From JBDLID01 sp039715055 (GTDB lineage: Bacteria > Desulfobacterota > Desulfobulbia > Desulfobulbales > Desulfocapsaceae), in contig JBDLID010000060.1 of assembly GCA_039715055.1 (NCBI GenBank), positions 1 through 17,859 on the forward strand: 17,859 nucleotides of DNA, read 5' to 3'. Shown here piece after piece: positions 6,225 to 14,397 of the stretch. Position 1 is the stretch's first letter. The number at the start of each line of letters is the position of its first letter. The notes beneath the pieces were generated by a model that was not told where the DNA came from, made no database searches, and was given only the letters and a program-made list of their open reading frames with translations. Position numbers and translations under genes: made by a program.

Positions 6225-7400
6225 ATGTTTTTTCCAGTTAAACGTTTACTTCGTCTGGCCGCCGTTTTCAGCGCCCTCTCCCTGCCCCTTGGTGGCTGCG
6301 GTTTTATGACGCCCGAGTCTCCCCTGCCGCAGACCGCCCCGTTTATCGAATCTTCAACGTTTAGTGACGAACTCTACAATCTCGGAGTAATGAGCGTGAT
6401 CTATAATGCGCCGCTGACAAAGATCCAGTCGGCGTTCGTCCTTGACAACACAGGAGCATGGCGGCCGCTCTCCACCGGGTCTGAAATCCAACGCGACATC
6501 ACCGAGATCGTTAAATCGACGCTCAATGCCATGGGCGGACGGGTCATCTTTATCGAGTATGATCCGACCTATGTCTCAAACCAGGTCTCCACCGGCTACT
6601 CGAATTTTTCCAAAAAAATTGCCCCGGACATTGTCATCACCGGCGGCATCACCGGTTTTGACCGCGCCCTGGAAACCACCGGTGAAGGACTTGACACCGG
6701 TATTGATCTCCAGTTCCCAGATATTCAGAGCGACGGCGGTGATATCATCCTGCCGCCCTCCCAGATCCTGGCGGCAACCTATGACAGTTCCTCCAAGCAG
6801 GGACTGGCCAAGATCACCCTGGACTTCAACATGAAGAACTTCACCACCCTGGCAGGCGTCCCCTACATGACAACCAGCCAGTCCATGCTTGTCCATAAGA
6901 ACATGGCTGACAAAAGTTTTGCCCTGACACTGTTCGGACCGACATTCGGGGTCAACGGATCAACCAAAAAAGTCCAGGGACGGCACCAGGCGGTACGGGT
7001 CCTTGTCCAATCGTCCATGATGCATCTTGTCGGCCGCTACATGACCCTGCCCTACTGGCGGCTCCTCGACAACGTCAAGCCTGACAGAATCGTGCTGCAG
7101 CGGTTGAAGACGAGCTACAACCTGCTGTCTGAATTCGACCGTATTGTTAAAATTCAGACCTGGCTGATCCTCCACGGCTACAACTCCAACCTCAATGGCA
7201 AGATTGACAAGTCGACTATCACCGCACTGACTGATTACAGCACAAAACAGAAGATCACCTTTGATCCTGTAAAGCCCGAGATCAGCTATGAGCTGTTCCA
7301 GAGTCTCTACACCGAGATTCCACTTGATGAAAATGCGCTTAGTCGACGGATCGCGTTGACCAGACTGCTTGCCGGAAACTCCACTGCAAAAAAAGAGTAA
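6225..7400 (+). CDS. CsgG/HfaB-like outer-membrane lipoprotein with peptidoglycan-binding-like domain
   Basis: A 391-aa lipoprotein, likely the outer-membrane secretion pore for the neighbouring repeat proteins. A lipoprotein signal ends in the lipobox LGGC (Cys25, followed by Gly, so outer-membrane sorting). Residues about 50-280 follow the CsgG order: LGVMSVIYNAP start strand; a DITEIVKSTLNAMGG helix and VIFIEYDP; PDIVITGGITGFDRALETTG matching the VEGSIxGY segment of CsgG; then KITLDFNMKNFTTLAGVPY, a transmembrane-hairpin-like stretch to about 245, and a C-terminal helix. CsgG (about 277 aa) ends near there. Here a further segment, about 305-365 (KIQTWLILHGYN, NGKIDKSTITAL), has the pattern of a PF01471-type peptidoglycan-binding domain. 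It starts at ATG 6225 with AAAGGA upstream, and the giant gene follows after only 3 nt. Assignment is by remembered pattern, not alignment. Confidence 0.78.
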   Translation: MFFPVKRLLRLAAVFSALSLPLGGCGFMTPESPLPQTAPFIESSTFSDELYNLGVMSVIYNAPLTKIQSAFVLDNTGAWRPLSTGSEIQRDITEIVKSTLNAMGGRVIFIEYDPTYVSNQVSTGYSNFSKKIAPDIVITGGITGFDRALETTGEGLDTGIDLQFPDIQSDGGDIILPPSQILAATYDSSSKQGLAKITLDFNMKNFTTLAGVPYMTTSQSMLVHKNMADKSFALTLFGPTFGVNGSTKKVQGRHQAVRVLVQSSMMHLVGRYMTLPYWRLLDNVKPDRIVLQRLKTSYNLLSEFDRIVKIQTWLILHGYNSNLNGKIDKSTITALTDYSTKQKITFDPVKPEISYELFQSLYTEIPLDENALSRRIALTRLLAGNSTAKKE

Positions 7401-7403
7401 CAG

Positions 7404-10400
7404 GTGGGTGGTCACATCCTCACATACCGACTGGGATTTCTTTCGATCTTCCTGGCATGCTCACCTGCCGTCGCCGAACCTGGCAACACGATTAGTGGTG
7501 AGGTTGATAACACAACATCACTGCAAAACTCCGCCAATATAGCCGTCAGTGTTGTCGGTATGGCCACTGCCGATACAGGAACAATCCAGCTGGGGAATCC
7601 CGGACTGCACATTACCATGAAAAAAAGTGCGACAGTGACAAACCATGCCACTGTCAGCAACTCACAAAATATTGCTCTCGGCATCTCAGGAGTAGGTACG
7701 GCCGACCTCGGTTCCATTGAAATCGGCTCAGTTATCCCAGGGGAGATCCATCTCCACGGTAAAATCTTCAACAAGGCAGTCGATAGTGGTGACCACCAGT
7801 TCGCCATCGGCTTGACCGACCGCGCCTACAGTGACATGAGTTCGATCAAGATCGGGCTTATGAAAGGAGATGTCGGCGGTAATATCAGCAACGTCACAAC
7901 GGTAGATGGGACAACCAATATCGCATTGACCTTACCGGAAAAACCGGAAGATGACGAGTCAGAAGAGGCATCTTCTGCAGCTGATTCATCAGGAGGGTAT
8001 GGAGGCTGGAGTGGCCTCCTGCCAGTCGGCCAGATTTTTGCCGATGTCGGCTCCATTCGTATCGGCGGGTTAGGTGCTCATGCAGAGGCGGAGGGGACCG
8101 TTGCCAACCGTGCCCGGATCTCCTCCTCTCAAAATATTGCCCTGGCATCAGGCAGCGCCTTAATGGGATCGATCCATGTCGATGATGTTGCCAGGGGCTC
8201 CAGCCTGACCGATGTGAGCAGCATCACCACCTCTCAAAATATTGCAGCCGGCACGCTGGAAACCATTGGCGAACTGACTGAGATGGCTTCCATAACAGCG
8301 CGTATGGGAAGTGTTGATCTCGAGTCAATAGCCGGCAGGGTGGATAACCTGGCAACGGTTACATCGTCACAGAACATCGCCCTGGGAAAGTTGGGGGTAC
8401 TTGGCAGAAGCAGCGCCAATATGGCAAGTATTGGTACCGAATCACTCCCCGGAGGTGAGGTGACAATCACAGGTGCGGTCAACAACCAGGCTGATATCAA
8501 CTCGTCGCAGAACATAAGTATCACCGCCGGGGAAGCCGACCTGGGCAGTGGAGAGGTCGGGTCAGTGCTGCTATCCTCCTCCGATGGTGAGGTCACCATC
8601 GACCAGGAGGGCAGTCTCACCAACAGGGCTGACATCAACGCCTCCCAGAACATCGACGTTAATGCCGGCACCGCCACCAGTTCCACCGCCGCAATGGGGT
8701 CAACCACTGTCTCCTCGACCATTGGCGAGACAACAGTCACCGATTCAATCACCAACAAAGCCGAGATCTCCACCTCGCAAAACATCAATATCGCCGGCGA
8801 GACAACAGCGGCATCACTGGACGCTGAGATGGCGTCGATCACTGTTTCCTCCGTTGCAAAGGGTGAAACAACAATCTCAGCCCCAATTGAAAACCGCTCA
8901 GAAGTAGACTCTTCGCAAAATATTGTTGTTGCCGGGGCCAGTGAGGCTGTTCTTGCCAGGGCCGATATGGGATCGGCAGCAGTCTCCTCACTGGTTGGCA
9001 ACACGGAGGTTAAGGGCAAGGTTACAAATGTTGATAAAATACACGCCTCACAGAACATCGACCTGGCTGTCGGTACCGCGACCACCTCCACCACCGAGAT
9101 GGGGTCCACCACAATCTCTTCCAACAAAGGCGATGTCAAAGTCTCCGCCTCAATGTCTAACACCGCCGAAATTTCTTCTTCACAAAACATCAATATCGCC
9201 GGCGAAACAGCGGCAGCATCACTGGACGCCGAGATGGCCTCGACTAGAGTTTCTACAGCAATTGGCAAGGCTACAATCTCAGGCGCTGCTGAAAACATTT
9301 CCCATATTGATTCTTCGCAGAATATTGTTGTTGCCGGAGAAGGTGATGCTGCTCTTGCCAGGGCTCATATGGGATCAACAACTGTCACCACACTGGTTGG
9401 CGATACGACGGTTAATGGCAAAGTCACAACTATTGACACAATTCACTCATCACAGAACATTGATGTGACAGCCGGTGCCGCTGCAGTCTCCACGGCGACG
9501 ATGGGGTCCACCGGTGTCTCCTCGACCATCGGTGATGTCACCGTCAAAGGCGCAATCAGTGACAAGGCTGAAATCACCACCTCGCAGAACATCGACGTGA
9601 CAGCCGGAGCCGCTGCAGTCTCCACGGCGGCGATGGGGTCCACCGGTGTCTCCTCGACCATCGGTGATGTCACCGTCAAAGGCGCAATCACTGATAAAGC
9701 TGAAATCACCACCTCGCAGAACATCGATGTCGCTACCGGGGCGGCCATCAGTTCCACGGCCACCATGGGTTCCACTGCTGTCTCTTCAGGTAAAGGTGAT
9801 ATCACAGTCAAAGGCACGATCAGCAATAAAGCCGAGATCGCCACCTCACAGAACATCGCTCTGACAACCGGGGCTGCGACCGGTTCCACGACCATGATGG
9901 GTTCCACCGCTGTCTCATCAACCATCGGTGAAGTGTCAGTCAAGGGTGATATCACCAATAAAGCCGAAATCGCCACCTCGCAGAATATCAATATCGGCGC
10001 CGAAACAACGGGCGCTCTACTCGATGCGAAAATGGGGTCCACCACTGTCTCTTCAACAGTGGGCAAGACAACAATTTTGAATAACGTGGAGGATCGTTCA
10101 AAGATAAGCTCTTCACAAAATATTGTTACTGCCGTTGACGGACAGGCAACTGTTGTCGAGGCGGACATGGGATCAACCACTGTCTCCACGCTGGTCGGTG
10201 ATACCGAGGTGAAAGGCCGAGTCACAAATATCGACAAAATCAACGCCTCTCAAAATATCGCCGCCACTGTCCAACCGCTGACAAAGATAACGGCACTGCA
10301 GGGTTCAACAGCCATCTCTTCTGGAATCACAGAAGACGCGGACACAACAGTTGAAAAAGATAGCCGGATAATCAACCGGGAAAAAATTTCAAGTTCGCAA

Positions 10401-13400
10401 AACATAGCCACAGCCGTTCTCCCGCTGACCATGATCACCACCCTGGAGGGATCAGTCTCCATCAGTTCGTCGGATATCAACAAGTCCGTCTCCAACACAG
10501 GAAAGCTCACCAATATTCACAACATTGGAGTTGCAGCCGCCGTCGGCCTGAACACGGCGGATGTCGCCGCCACGGTCATTGATTTGTCAACAACCAGGGG
10601 AAATATCACCAACCAGGCGGATATCAGTCGCTTCACCAACGTGGAGGTCACCGGTGGAGGTGGAGAGGCCAAAGCTGACGCATTTACAGTTGATATCTCC
10701 GACTCCAAGGTTGGAGATGTCACCAATCGCTGGAAAGAAGTCGACGACTCGTCAAATGTGGCTACCGGTCTCCTTGGCCTTGCACTTGCTGAAGAGGGAA
10801 GTGTCGTGGTTTCCCACGCCGAAGTCAGTAAACGCATCATCAACTCCGGCAGGACACTGTCCAATTCATCCAATACCGCTGTTGCCGTGGGTGCAGCAGC
10901 AACCGCTGAGCTTGATGTGGTCTCGGTACAAGACTCAACAGTGAACGGCGGTCTCACCAATGAGGGTTCGAGCCGCCACGTACACAACACCGCTGTCGCT
11001 CTGGCGTCCGACACCAAGGCCCTCTCCGGTGGTATCCACCTCAAGTCAGCTACGCTCCAAGCCGTGAAAAACAGCCACACCATGGAAGACAGCTCAAATC
11101 TCGCCGTCGGCGGAGCCGGAGCGGCCCGCGGGATGCTTGGTACGGTTTATGTCAGTGACAGTGATCTTAAAAAGATATCAAACTCGGCCAAACTGGAAGA
11201 TGTCCACAACAGCGCAATAGGGATTGGCGGATACTCCCGGGCAATAACCTCAGGCGTCTATGTTGATGACTCCGAAACCAAAAAACTGAACATCGTCAAC
11301 GGTGGCGAAAAAAACCGTATCAGCTCATCAAGTAACATGGCCATCGGAGTTGCCGGCTCAGCAACGGCAGCTTTGCACTCTGTAGTCGTCAACAACGACT
11401 CGACCGCCAAAAACTCGAATTTCCTCAACAGTTCAGGCAGCAACTCCAAATCTGAGGACCTCTCAAACCTGGCAGTGGCAGTGGCCGGCTCGGCATCCGC
11501 CAATCTTGCGGCAACAGTTATTGACAACCACTCCACCAGTTCTTCAACAACATTCGCAAACCTCTCAGGTGATCACCACAGCCTAAAAAATATCGAGAAC
11601 TCAGCAATATCTGTGGCTGGGTCGGCTGACAGCGTAACCACCTCAGTCATTGTCGGCGATCACTCGATCATCAAAAACTCGCAACTGAAAAACCTGAGCG
11701 GAACAAGGGATACGCTCCACACCGTCAACACAACCAGCGTATCGGTTGCGGGCAGCGCCAAAACGAACTCCATGTCGATTATCGCTGATGATAAGTCACA
11801 CGCCAATAACAGCTCCCTTGCCAATCTGACCGGCGACAGTCTCTCGGCCCACAACATTGCCACCAGTGCTGTCTCCGTTGGAGGCAGTACCATTGCTGAC
11901 ACCATGTCCATCCACTTAGACAAGAAGCAGACCAAACTGAACAATGGCGAGCTCCATAACCTCACGGGCTCCAACCTGACCGTCTCGGATGTCACCAACC
12001 ATACAACAGCGGTTGGAGGGTACGGCCGTGGTACTGCCCTCTCCATCCACCTGGACAAATCACCGCTCACCTCGGGCCACAAGATACATAACGGATCAGG
12101 GAGCAATCAGAGCTACAGAAAGCTCCATAACAGCGCGACTGCTGTGGCCGGCTCTGCCAGGGCGTCGACCGGATCAACATACCTGCATAAGACAACGGCT
12201 GATCACTCCATCAAAAATCTCAGCGGCAGGGGCAGCTCAATGAGTGATGTGACCACCTCTTCGGTTGCCGCTGCAGGAAGTACTGAGGCGGACAGTGGCT
12301 CCATCACCTTGCTTGAGACAAACATCAGGGACGAGATACACAACCTTGCAGGACACCAGGGTTTTCTTGATGACATCACCACAAAGGCGATCACCGGCGT
12401 GGGCGCTGCTGCTGCCGCCACCCTTTCCGTAAGGACACACAAGTCAACAACCGGCGATAAGGTTGCCAACGTCTCCGGGACCGACATGTCTCTGAGTCAC
12501 CTGACCAACAAGGCCTACTCGGGTGCCGGTTATGCCGATGGCCAGCTCGGCTCGGTGGATATCAGTTCATCCACCCTCAACTCAGGCCTGACCAATTACT
12601 CAGGGGCCCAATCCAAAATCAGCCATGTCACTAACAAGGCCGAGGCTGGAGCCGGGTCGTCACGGGCGGCCACCGCCTCATCCATTATTCACCACTCAAC
12701 AGCACACAGCGACGCTGATCTGCGTAATACCACCGGGGAATCAGCTGAGATCAGCCACGTCACCACATCGGCAGAAGCGCTGGCCGGGTCCGCCCAGGCC
12801 TATACCGCATCGATCGTTGCCTCCCACGGTTCGCTGCACCGCTCGATTCACAACAATGACACTCACGGCTTCACCCTGAAGCATTCCACAAACAAGGCCT
12901 CATCCCTGGGTGCCGGCTCCCTTGCCTCACTGGCGTCGATCTTTATTAATGACCACTCCAGCGTCCACTCGATCCATACGGGACTCTATGACAATTATAC
13001 GATAAAAGATTCTCACAACTCAGCCGATTCCATCCTCGGCTATGCCCTGGCCAATATGTCGTCTGTCTATATCCATGACTCCACCGTCAGTGCCTCGATC
13101 AAGACCAACTACGGGTCAGACTTCACCCTGGGAATCAAAGACTCAACCAACAAGGCTGAAGGCAGACTGGGAGTTGCCAGGGCAAACATGTCCTCGGTGA
13201 TGATCCAGGGCTCCCATGTCACGCACTATGTCCACCAGCGCGGGTACATCTCCAACTCGACCAACCATGCCAAGTCCCTGCTCTCCTCTGCCAACGCTAA
13301 TATGGGTTCGATATACATCCATAACAGCTCTCATGTGGCCGGACCGATCTACTGCCGTTCCCATATCGTAAACTCGACCAACTATGTCTCGGCCGGCTAC

Positions 13401-13667
13401 GCCAACATGGCCTCAATCTCCATCACCGGCGGCAAACTGAAAAATGGCCATACCCTGTCAACCACCGGACACGTCTACAACAGCTACAACCACGCCATGT
13501 TCTTCGGTTCGGCTAACATCGCAAGCATCCGCCTCAGCTCCGGCAACATCGACCATAAAAATATTTACATCCACGCCACTGTCCGTAATGCCTCCAACAC
13601 TGCAATCGTTAAGAGCTCAAATATCGACTCTGTCCATGTCTGGTGGGGGAATGCAGGGAAATACTGA
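7404..13667 (+). CDS. Giant secreted repeat protein (2087 aa), candidate adhesin/fibre
   Basis: A secreted protein made almost wholly of about 48 repeats of roughly 40-50 residues, counted by eye. It starts at GTG 7404, 3 nt after the CsgG-like stop; no earlier in-frame ATG fits, and the signal peptide (YRLGFLSIFLACSPAVA) follows directly. In block 1 (to about residue 1000) the unit is SSQNIxxxAGxAxxxTAxMGSTxVSS, then IGxxTVxGxIxNKAEI; SQNI occurs 19 times. Block 2 (about 1035 to the end, 26 units) loosens to NxAxxxAGSAxAxxxSxxxxxS with increasing His, Tyr and Met. One unit holds an acidic/Gly insert (about 178-205). No membrane span, beta-barrel, LPxTG or RTX signal is seen. The repeat matches the small protein at 5117. 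A beta-solenoid exported through the CsgG-like pore is the likely reading. Function (adhesion, sheath, matrix) is unknown. Confidence 0.85.
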   Translation: MGGHILTYRLGFLSIFLACSPAVAEPGNTISGEVDNTTSLQNSANIAVSVVGMATADTGTIQLGNPGLHITMKKSATVTNHATVSNSQNIALGISGVGTADLGSIEIGSVIPGEIHLHGKIFNKAVDSGDHQFAIGLTDRAYSDMSSIKIGLMKGDVGGNISNVTTVDGTTNIALTLPEKPEDDESEEASSAADSSGGYGGWSGLLPVGQIFADVGSIRIGGLGAHAEAEGTVANRARISSSQNIALASGSALMGSIHVDDVARGSSLTDVSSITTSQNIAAGTLETIGELTEMASITARMGSVDLESIAGRVDNLATVTSSQNIALGKLGVLGRSSANMASIGTESLPGGEVTITGAVNNQADINSSQNISITAGEADLGSGEVGSVLLSSSDGEVTIDQEGSLTNRADINASQNIDVNAGTATSSTAAMGSTTVSSTIGETTVTDSITNKAEISTSQNINIAGETTAASLDAEMASITVSSVAKGETTISAPIENRSEVDSSQNIVVAGASEAVLARADMGSAAVSSLVGNTEVKGKVTNVDKIHASQNIDLAVGTATTSTTEMGSTTISSNKGDVKVSASMSNTAEISSSQNINIAGETAAASLDAEMASTRVSTAIGKATISGAAENISHIDSSQNIVVAGEGDAALARAHMGSTTVTTLVGDTTVNGKVTTIDTIHSSQNIDVTAGAAAVSTATMGSTGVSSTIGDVTVKGAISDKAEITTSQNIDVTAGAAAVSTAAMGSTGVSSTIGDVTVKGAITDKAEITTSQNIDVATGAAISSTATMGSTAVSSGKGDITVKGTISNKAEIATSQNIALTTGAATGSTTMMGSTAVSSTIGEVSVKGDITNKAEIATSQNINIGAETTGALLDAKMGSTTVSSTVGKTTILNNVEDRSKISSSQNIVTAVDGQATVVEADMGSTTVSTLVGDTEVKGRVTNIDKINASQNIAATVQPLTKITALQGSTAISSGITEDADTTVEKDSRIINREKISSSQNIATAVLPLTMITTLEGSVSISSSDINKSVSNTGKLTNIHNIGVAAAVGLNTADVAATVIDLSTTRGNITNQADISRFTNVEVTGGGGEAKADAFTVDISDSKVGDVTNRWKEVDDSSNVATGLLGLALAEEGSVVVSHAEVSKRIINSGRTLSNSSNTAVAVGAAATAELDVVSVQDSTVNGGLTNEGSSRHVHNTAVALASDTKALSGGIHLKSATLQAVKNSHTMEDSSNLAVGGAGAARGMLGTVYVSDSDLKKISNSAKLEDVHNSAIGIGGYSRAITSGVYVDDSETKKLNIVNGGEKNRISSSSNMAIGVAGSATAALHSVVVNNDSTAKNSNFLNSSGSNSKSEDLSNLAVAVAGSASANLAATVIDNHSTSSSTTFANLSGDHHSLKNIENSAISVAGSADSVTTSVIVGDHSIIKNSQLKNLSGTRDTLHTVNTTSVSVAGSAKTNSMSIIADDKSHANNSSLANLTGDSLSAHNIATSAVSVGGSTIADTMSIHLDKKQTKLNNGELHNLTGSNLTVSDVTNHTTAVGGYGRGTALSIHLDKSPLTSGHKIHNGSGSNQSYRKLHNSATAVAGSARASTGSTYLHKTTADHSIKNLSGRGSSMSDVTTSSVAAAGSTEADSGSITLLETNIRDEIHNLAGHQGFLDDITTKAITGVGAAAAATLSVRTHKSTTGDKVANVSGTDMSLSHLTNKAYSGAGYADGQLGSVDISSSTLNSGLTNYSGAQSKISHVTNKAEAGAGSSRAATASSIIHHSTAHSDADLRNTTGESAEISHVTTSAEALAGSAQAYTASIVASHGSLHRSIHNNDTHGFTLKHSTNKASSLGAGSLASLASIFINDHSSVHSIHTGLYDNYTIKDSHNSADSILGYALANMSSVYIHDSTVSASIKTNYGSDFTLGIKDSTNKAEGRLGVARANMSSVMIQGSHVTHYVHQRGYISNSTNHAKSLLSSANANMGSIYIHNSSHVAGPIYCRSHIVNSTNYVSAGYANMASISITGGKLKNGHTLSTTGHVYNSYNHAMFFGSANIASIRLSSGNIDHKNIYIHATVRNASNTAIVKSSNIDSVHVWWGNAGKY
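8775..9584 (+). repeat. 405-bp three-unit super-repeat, two copies
   Basis: Three successive units (types NINIAGET, NIVVAG and NID) recur in the same order. The first set begins at 8775 and the second at 9180, exactly 405 bp (135 codons) later. A third, more diverged set begins at 9978 (NINIGAET, NIVTAV, NIAATV). The block was therefore duplicated as a triplet at least once, in addition to single-unit duplication. Confidence 0.75.
9465..9728 (+). repeat. Near-identical 132-bp tandem duplication
   Basis: The units at 9465-9596 and 9597-9728 differ at only a few bases by eye and encode almost the same 44 residues (VTAGAAAVSTATMGSTGVSS and its copy with one change). This is the most recent-looking duplication in the array and a likely place for copy-number variation or misassembly. 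Confidence 0.85.
10480..13664 (+). repeat. Block 2: degenerate N-A-G-A-S repeats
   Basis: About 26 units continue the solenoid with a looser consensus: a Ser/Thr-Asn-x-Ala start (SSNTAVAVG, VHNSAIGIGG, LTNKAYSGAG, STNKAEGRLG), an alternating Gly/Ala middle, and a Ser-Ile/Val-x-Val-x-x-Ser strand. Nucleotide identity between units is low, so this part is older or under diversifying constraint. Towards the end His, Tyr and Met rise (SSVYIHDS, GSIYIHNSSH, ANMASISI), and the last unit stops after its first half (SSNIDSVHVWWG). Confidence 0.75.
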
Positions 13668-13719
13668 ACCGGTCAGTCTGAACAGTCTGAAGCAAACAGA
13701 ATTCCCCCTGTTGCAAAAA

Positions 13720-13762
13720 AAAGAAAAGGCAGATCGGGAATAACCGACCTGCCTTTTCTTTT
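13720..13762. terminator. Bidirectional Rho-independent terminator
   Basis: AAAGAAAAGGCAG (13720-13732) pairs with CTGCCTTTTCTTT (13749-13761). After one A-C mismatch, TCGG (13734-13737) pairs with CCGA (13744-13747), leaving a six-base loop. An A-run precedes the stem and a T-run ends it, so it can stop transcription from both sides. It lies between the giant gene (ends 13667, plus) and the lipoprotein gene (ends 13796, minus), which converge here. Confidence 0.85.
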
Positions 13763-13795
13763 ACAAACCTATTTGTAATCTTCTTTGTCTTGTCG

Positions 13796-14179
13796 CTAAT
13801 TCTCCTGGAATTCTATCACATCGGCTGAAAGCGTCAGCCTTGGCAGGGAAAAAAGAATCAGGTAGAGGGTGGAAGAGTCTTCGCTCTGGTTAGCCAGGGC
13901 CACGGAACGTCCGGTCAGCGGCTCACCAACATTCTCGTAAAGATCACTCTTGGCCTCGGCATAGGTAGGATTCTTGAATGGAATGAGCCCGAAAAGCTTA
14001 AACCCGACACTGGAGCCGCGTGCTGCCGGCTTGATCATCGTATAGTTATCCTTTTCAAGGTTAACCGATGTGCCGCTTGTCTTGTCAAAACGACTGCCCT
14101 TGGGTTCTGCACAACCAAAGAGAAAAACAGAGGCAAGGAGCACCACACCTAAGTAATTGATCAATTTCAGCTGGTTCAT
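13796..14179 (-). CDS. Small putative lipoprotein (DUF6567-like?)
   Basis: A 127-aa lipoprotein of unknown function. Its signal (MNQLKLINYLGVVLLASVFLFGC) ends in a lipobox-like LFGC followed by Ala. The mature part contains DNYTMIKPAARGSSVGFKLF, then IPFKNPTYAEAKSDLYENVG, and ends in a strand-rich tail, LILFSLPRLTLSADVIEF. From memory this order resembles a widespread family of small bacterial lipoproteins (DUF6567 or similar), but I cannot confirm it. The frame is open from 14263, but the ATG at 14179 has AAAGGAG about 11 bases upstream and gives a clean lipoprotein signal, so the longer start is rejected. It converges on the giant repeat gene across a shared terminator. Confidence 0.78.
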   Translation of the reverse strand: MNQLKLINYLGVVLLASVFLFGCAEPKGSRFDKTSGTSVNLEKDNYTMIKPAARGSSVGFKLFGLIPFKNPTYAEAKSDLYENVGEPLTGRSVALANQSEDSSTLYLILFSLPRLTLSADVIEFQEN

Positions 14180-14397
14180 CTGTTTTTTTGCTCCTTTGGC
14201 TGCTGCGTCAGCCAAGCAGTATCCATGTAAATGACCTGGTCGAATTTCCAAACAACTCGACACTCAAGGTGTTGAGTCAGACCGGTCGCACCTGTTTAAA
14301 GTCTCCGCAAGATAACCTTAACTATCACTTAGCACATAACTAGCTGATCTGTCAAATTATTTAACGGACACTCTCAACAAAGAGCACCAGTTCCCTC

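Larger units (their letters stand above)
7485..10440 (+). repeat. Block 1: SQNI-type tandem coding repeats
   Basis: About 22 units encode the SQNI-type repeat, mostly 44-46 codons (132-138 bp) each. From 9465 to about 10110 the period is exactly 132 bp over successive units: the CAG of SQNI is at 9849 in one unit and 9981 in the next, and the codons after NI fall at 9465, 9597, 9729 and 9861. The central units are much more alike than those at either end, as expected when a repeat array grows by recombination in its middle. Confidence 0.85.

Noticed and set aside
8775..10380. CRISPR array or non-coding satellite
   Set aside because: The repeats are 132 bp, contiguous, diverged and in one open reading frame; there are no short identical repeats with unique spacers.
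8234..11083. Several 180-350 codon minus-strand frames opposite the giant gene
   Set aside because: They follow the repeat period exactly and are Val/Ala/Ser/Pro-rich antisense translations. They have no start signals of their own.
7404..13667. Autotransporter, two-partner or type I secreted adhesin
   Set aside because: No C-terminal beta-barrel, no haemagglutinin-type N-terminal domain, no glycine-rich calcium repeats and no adjacent transporter genes. The neighbouring CsgG-like lipoprotein is the better export candidate.
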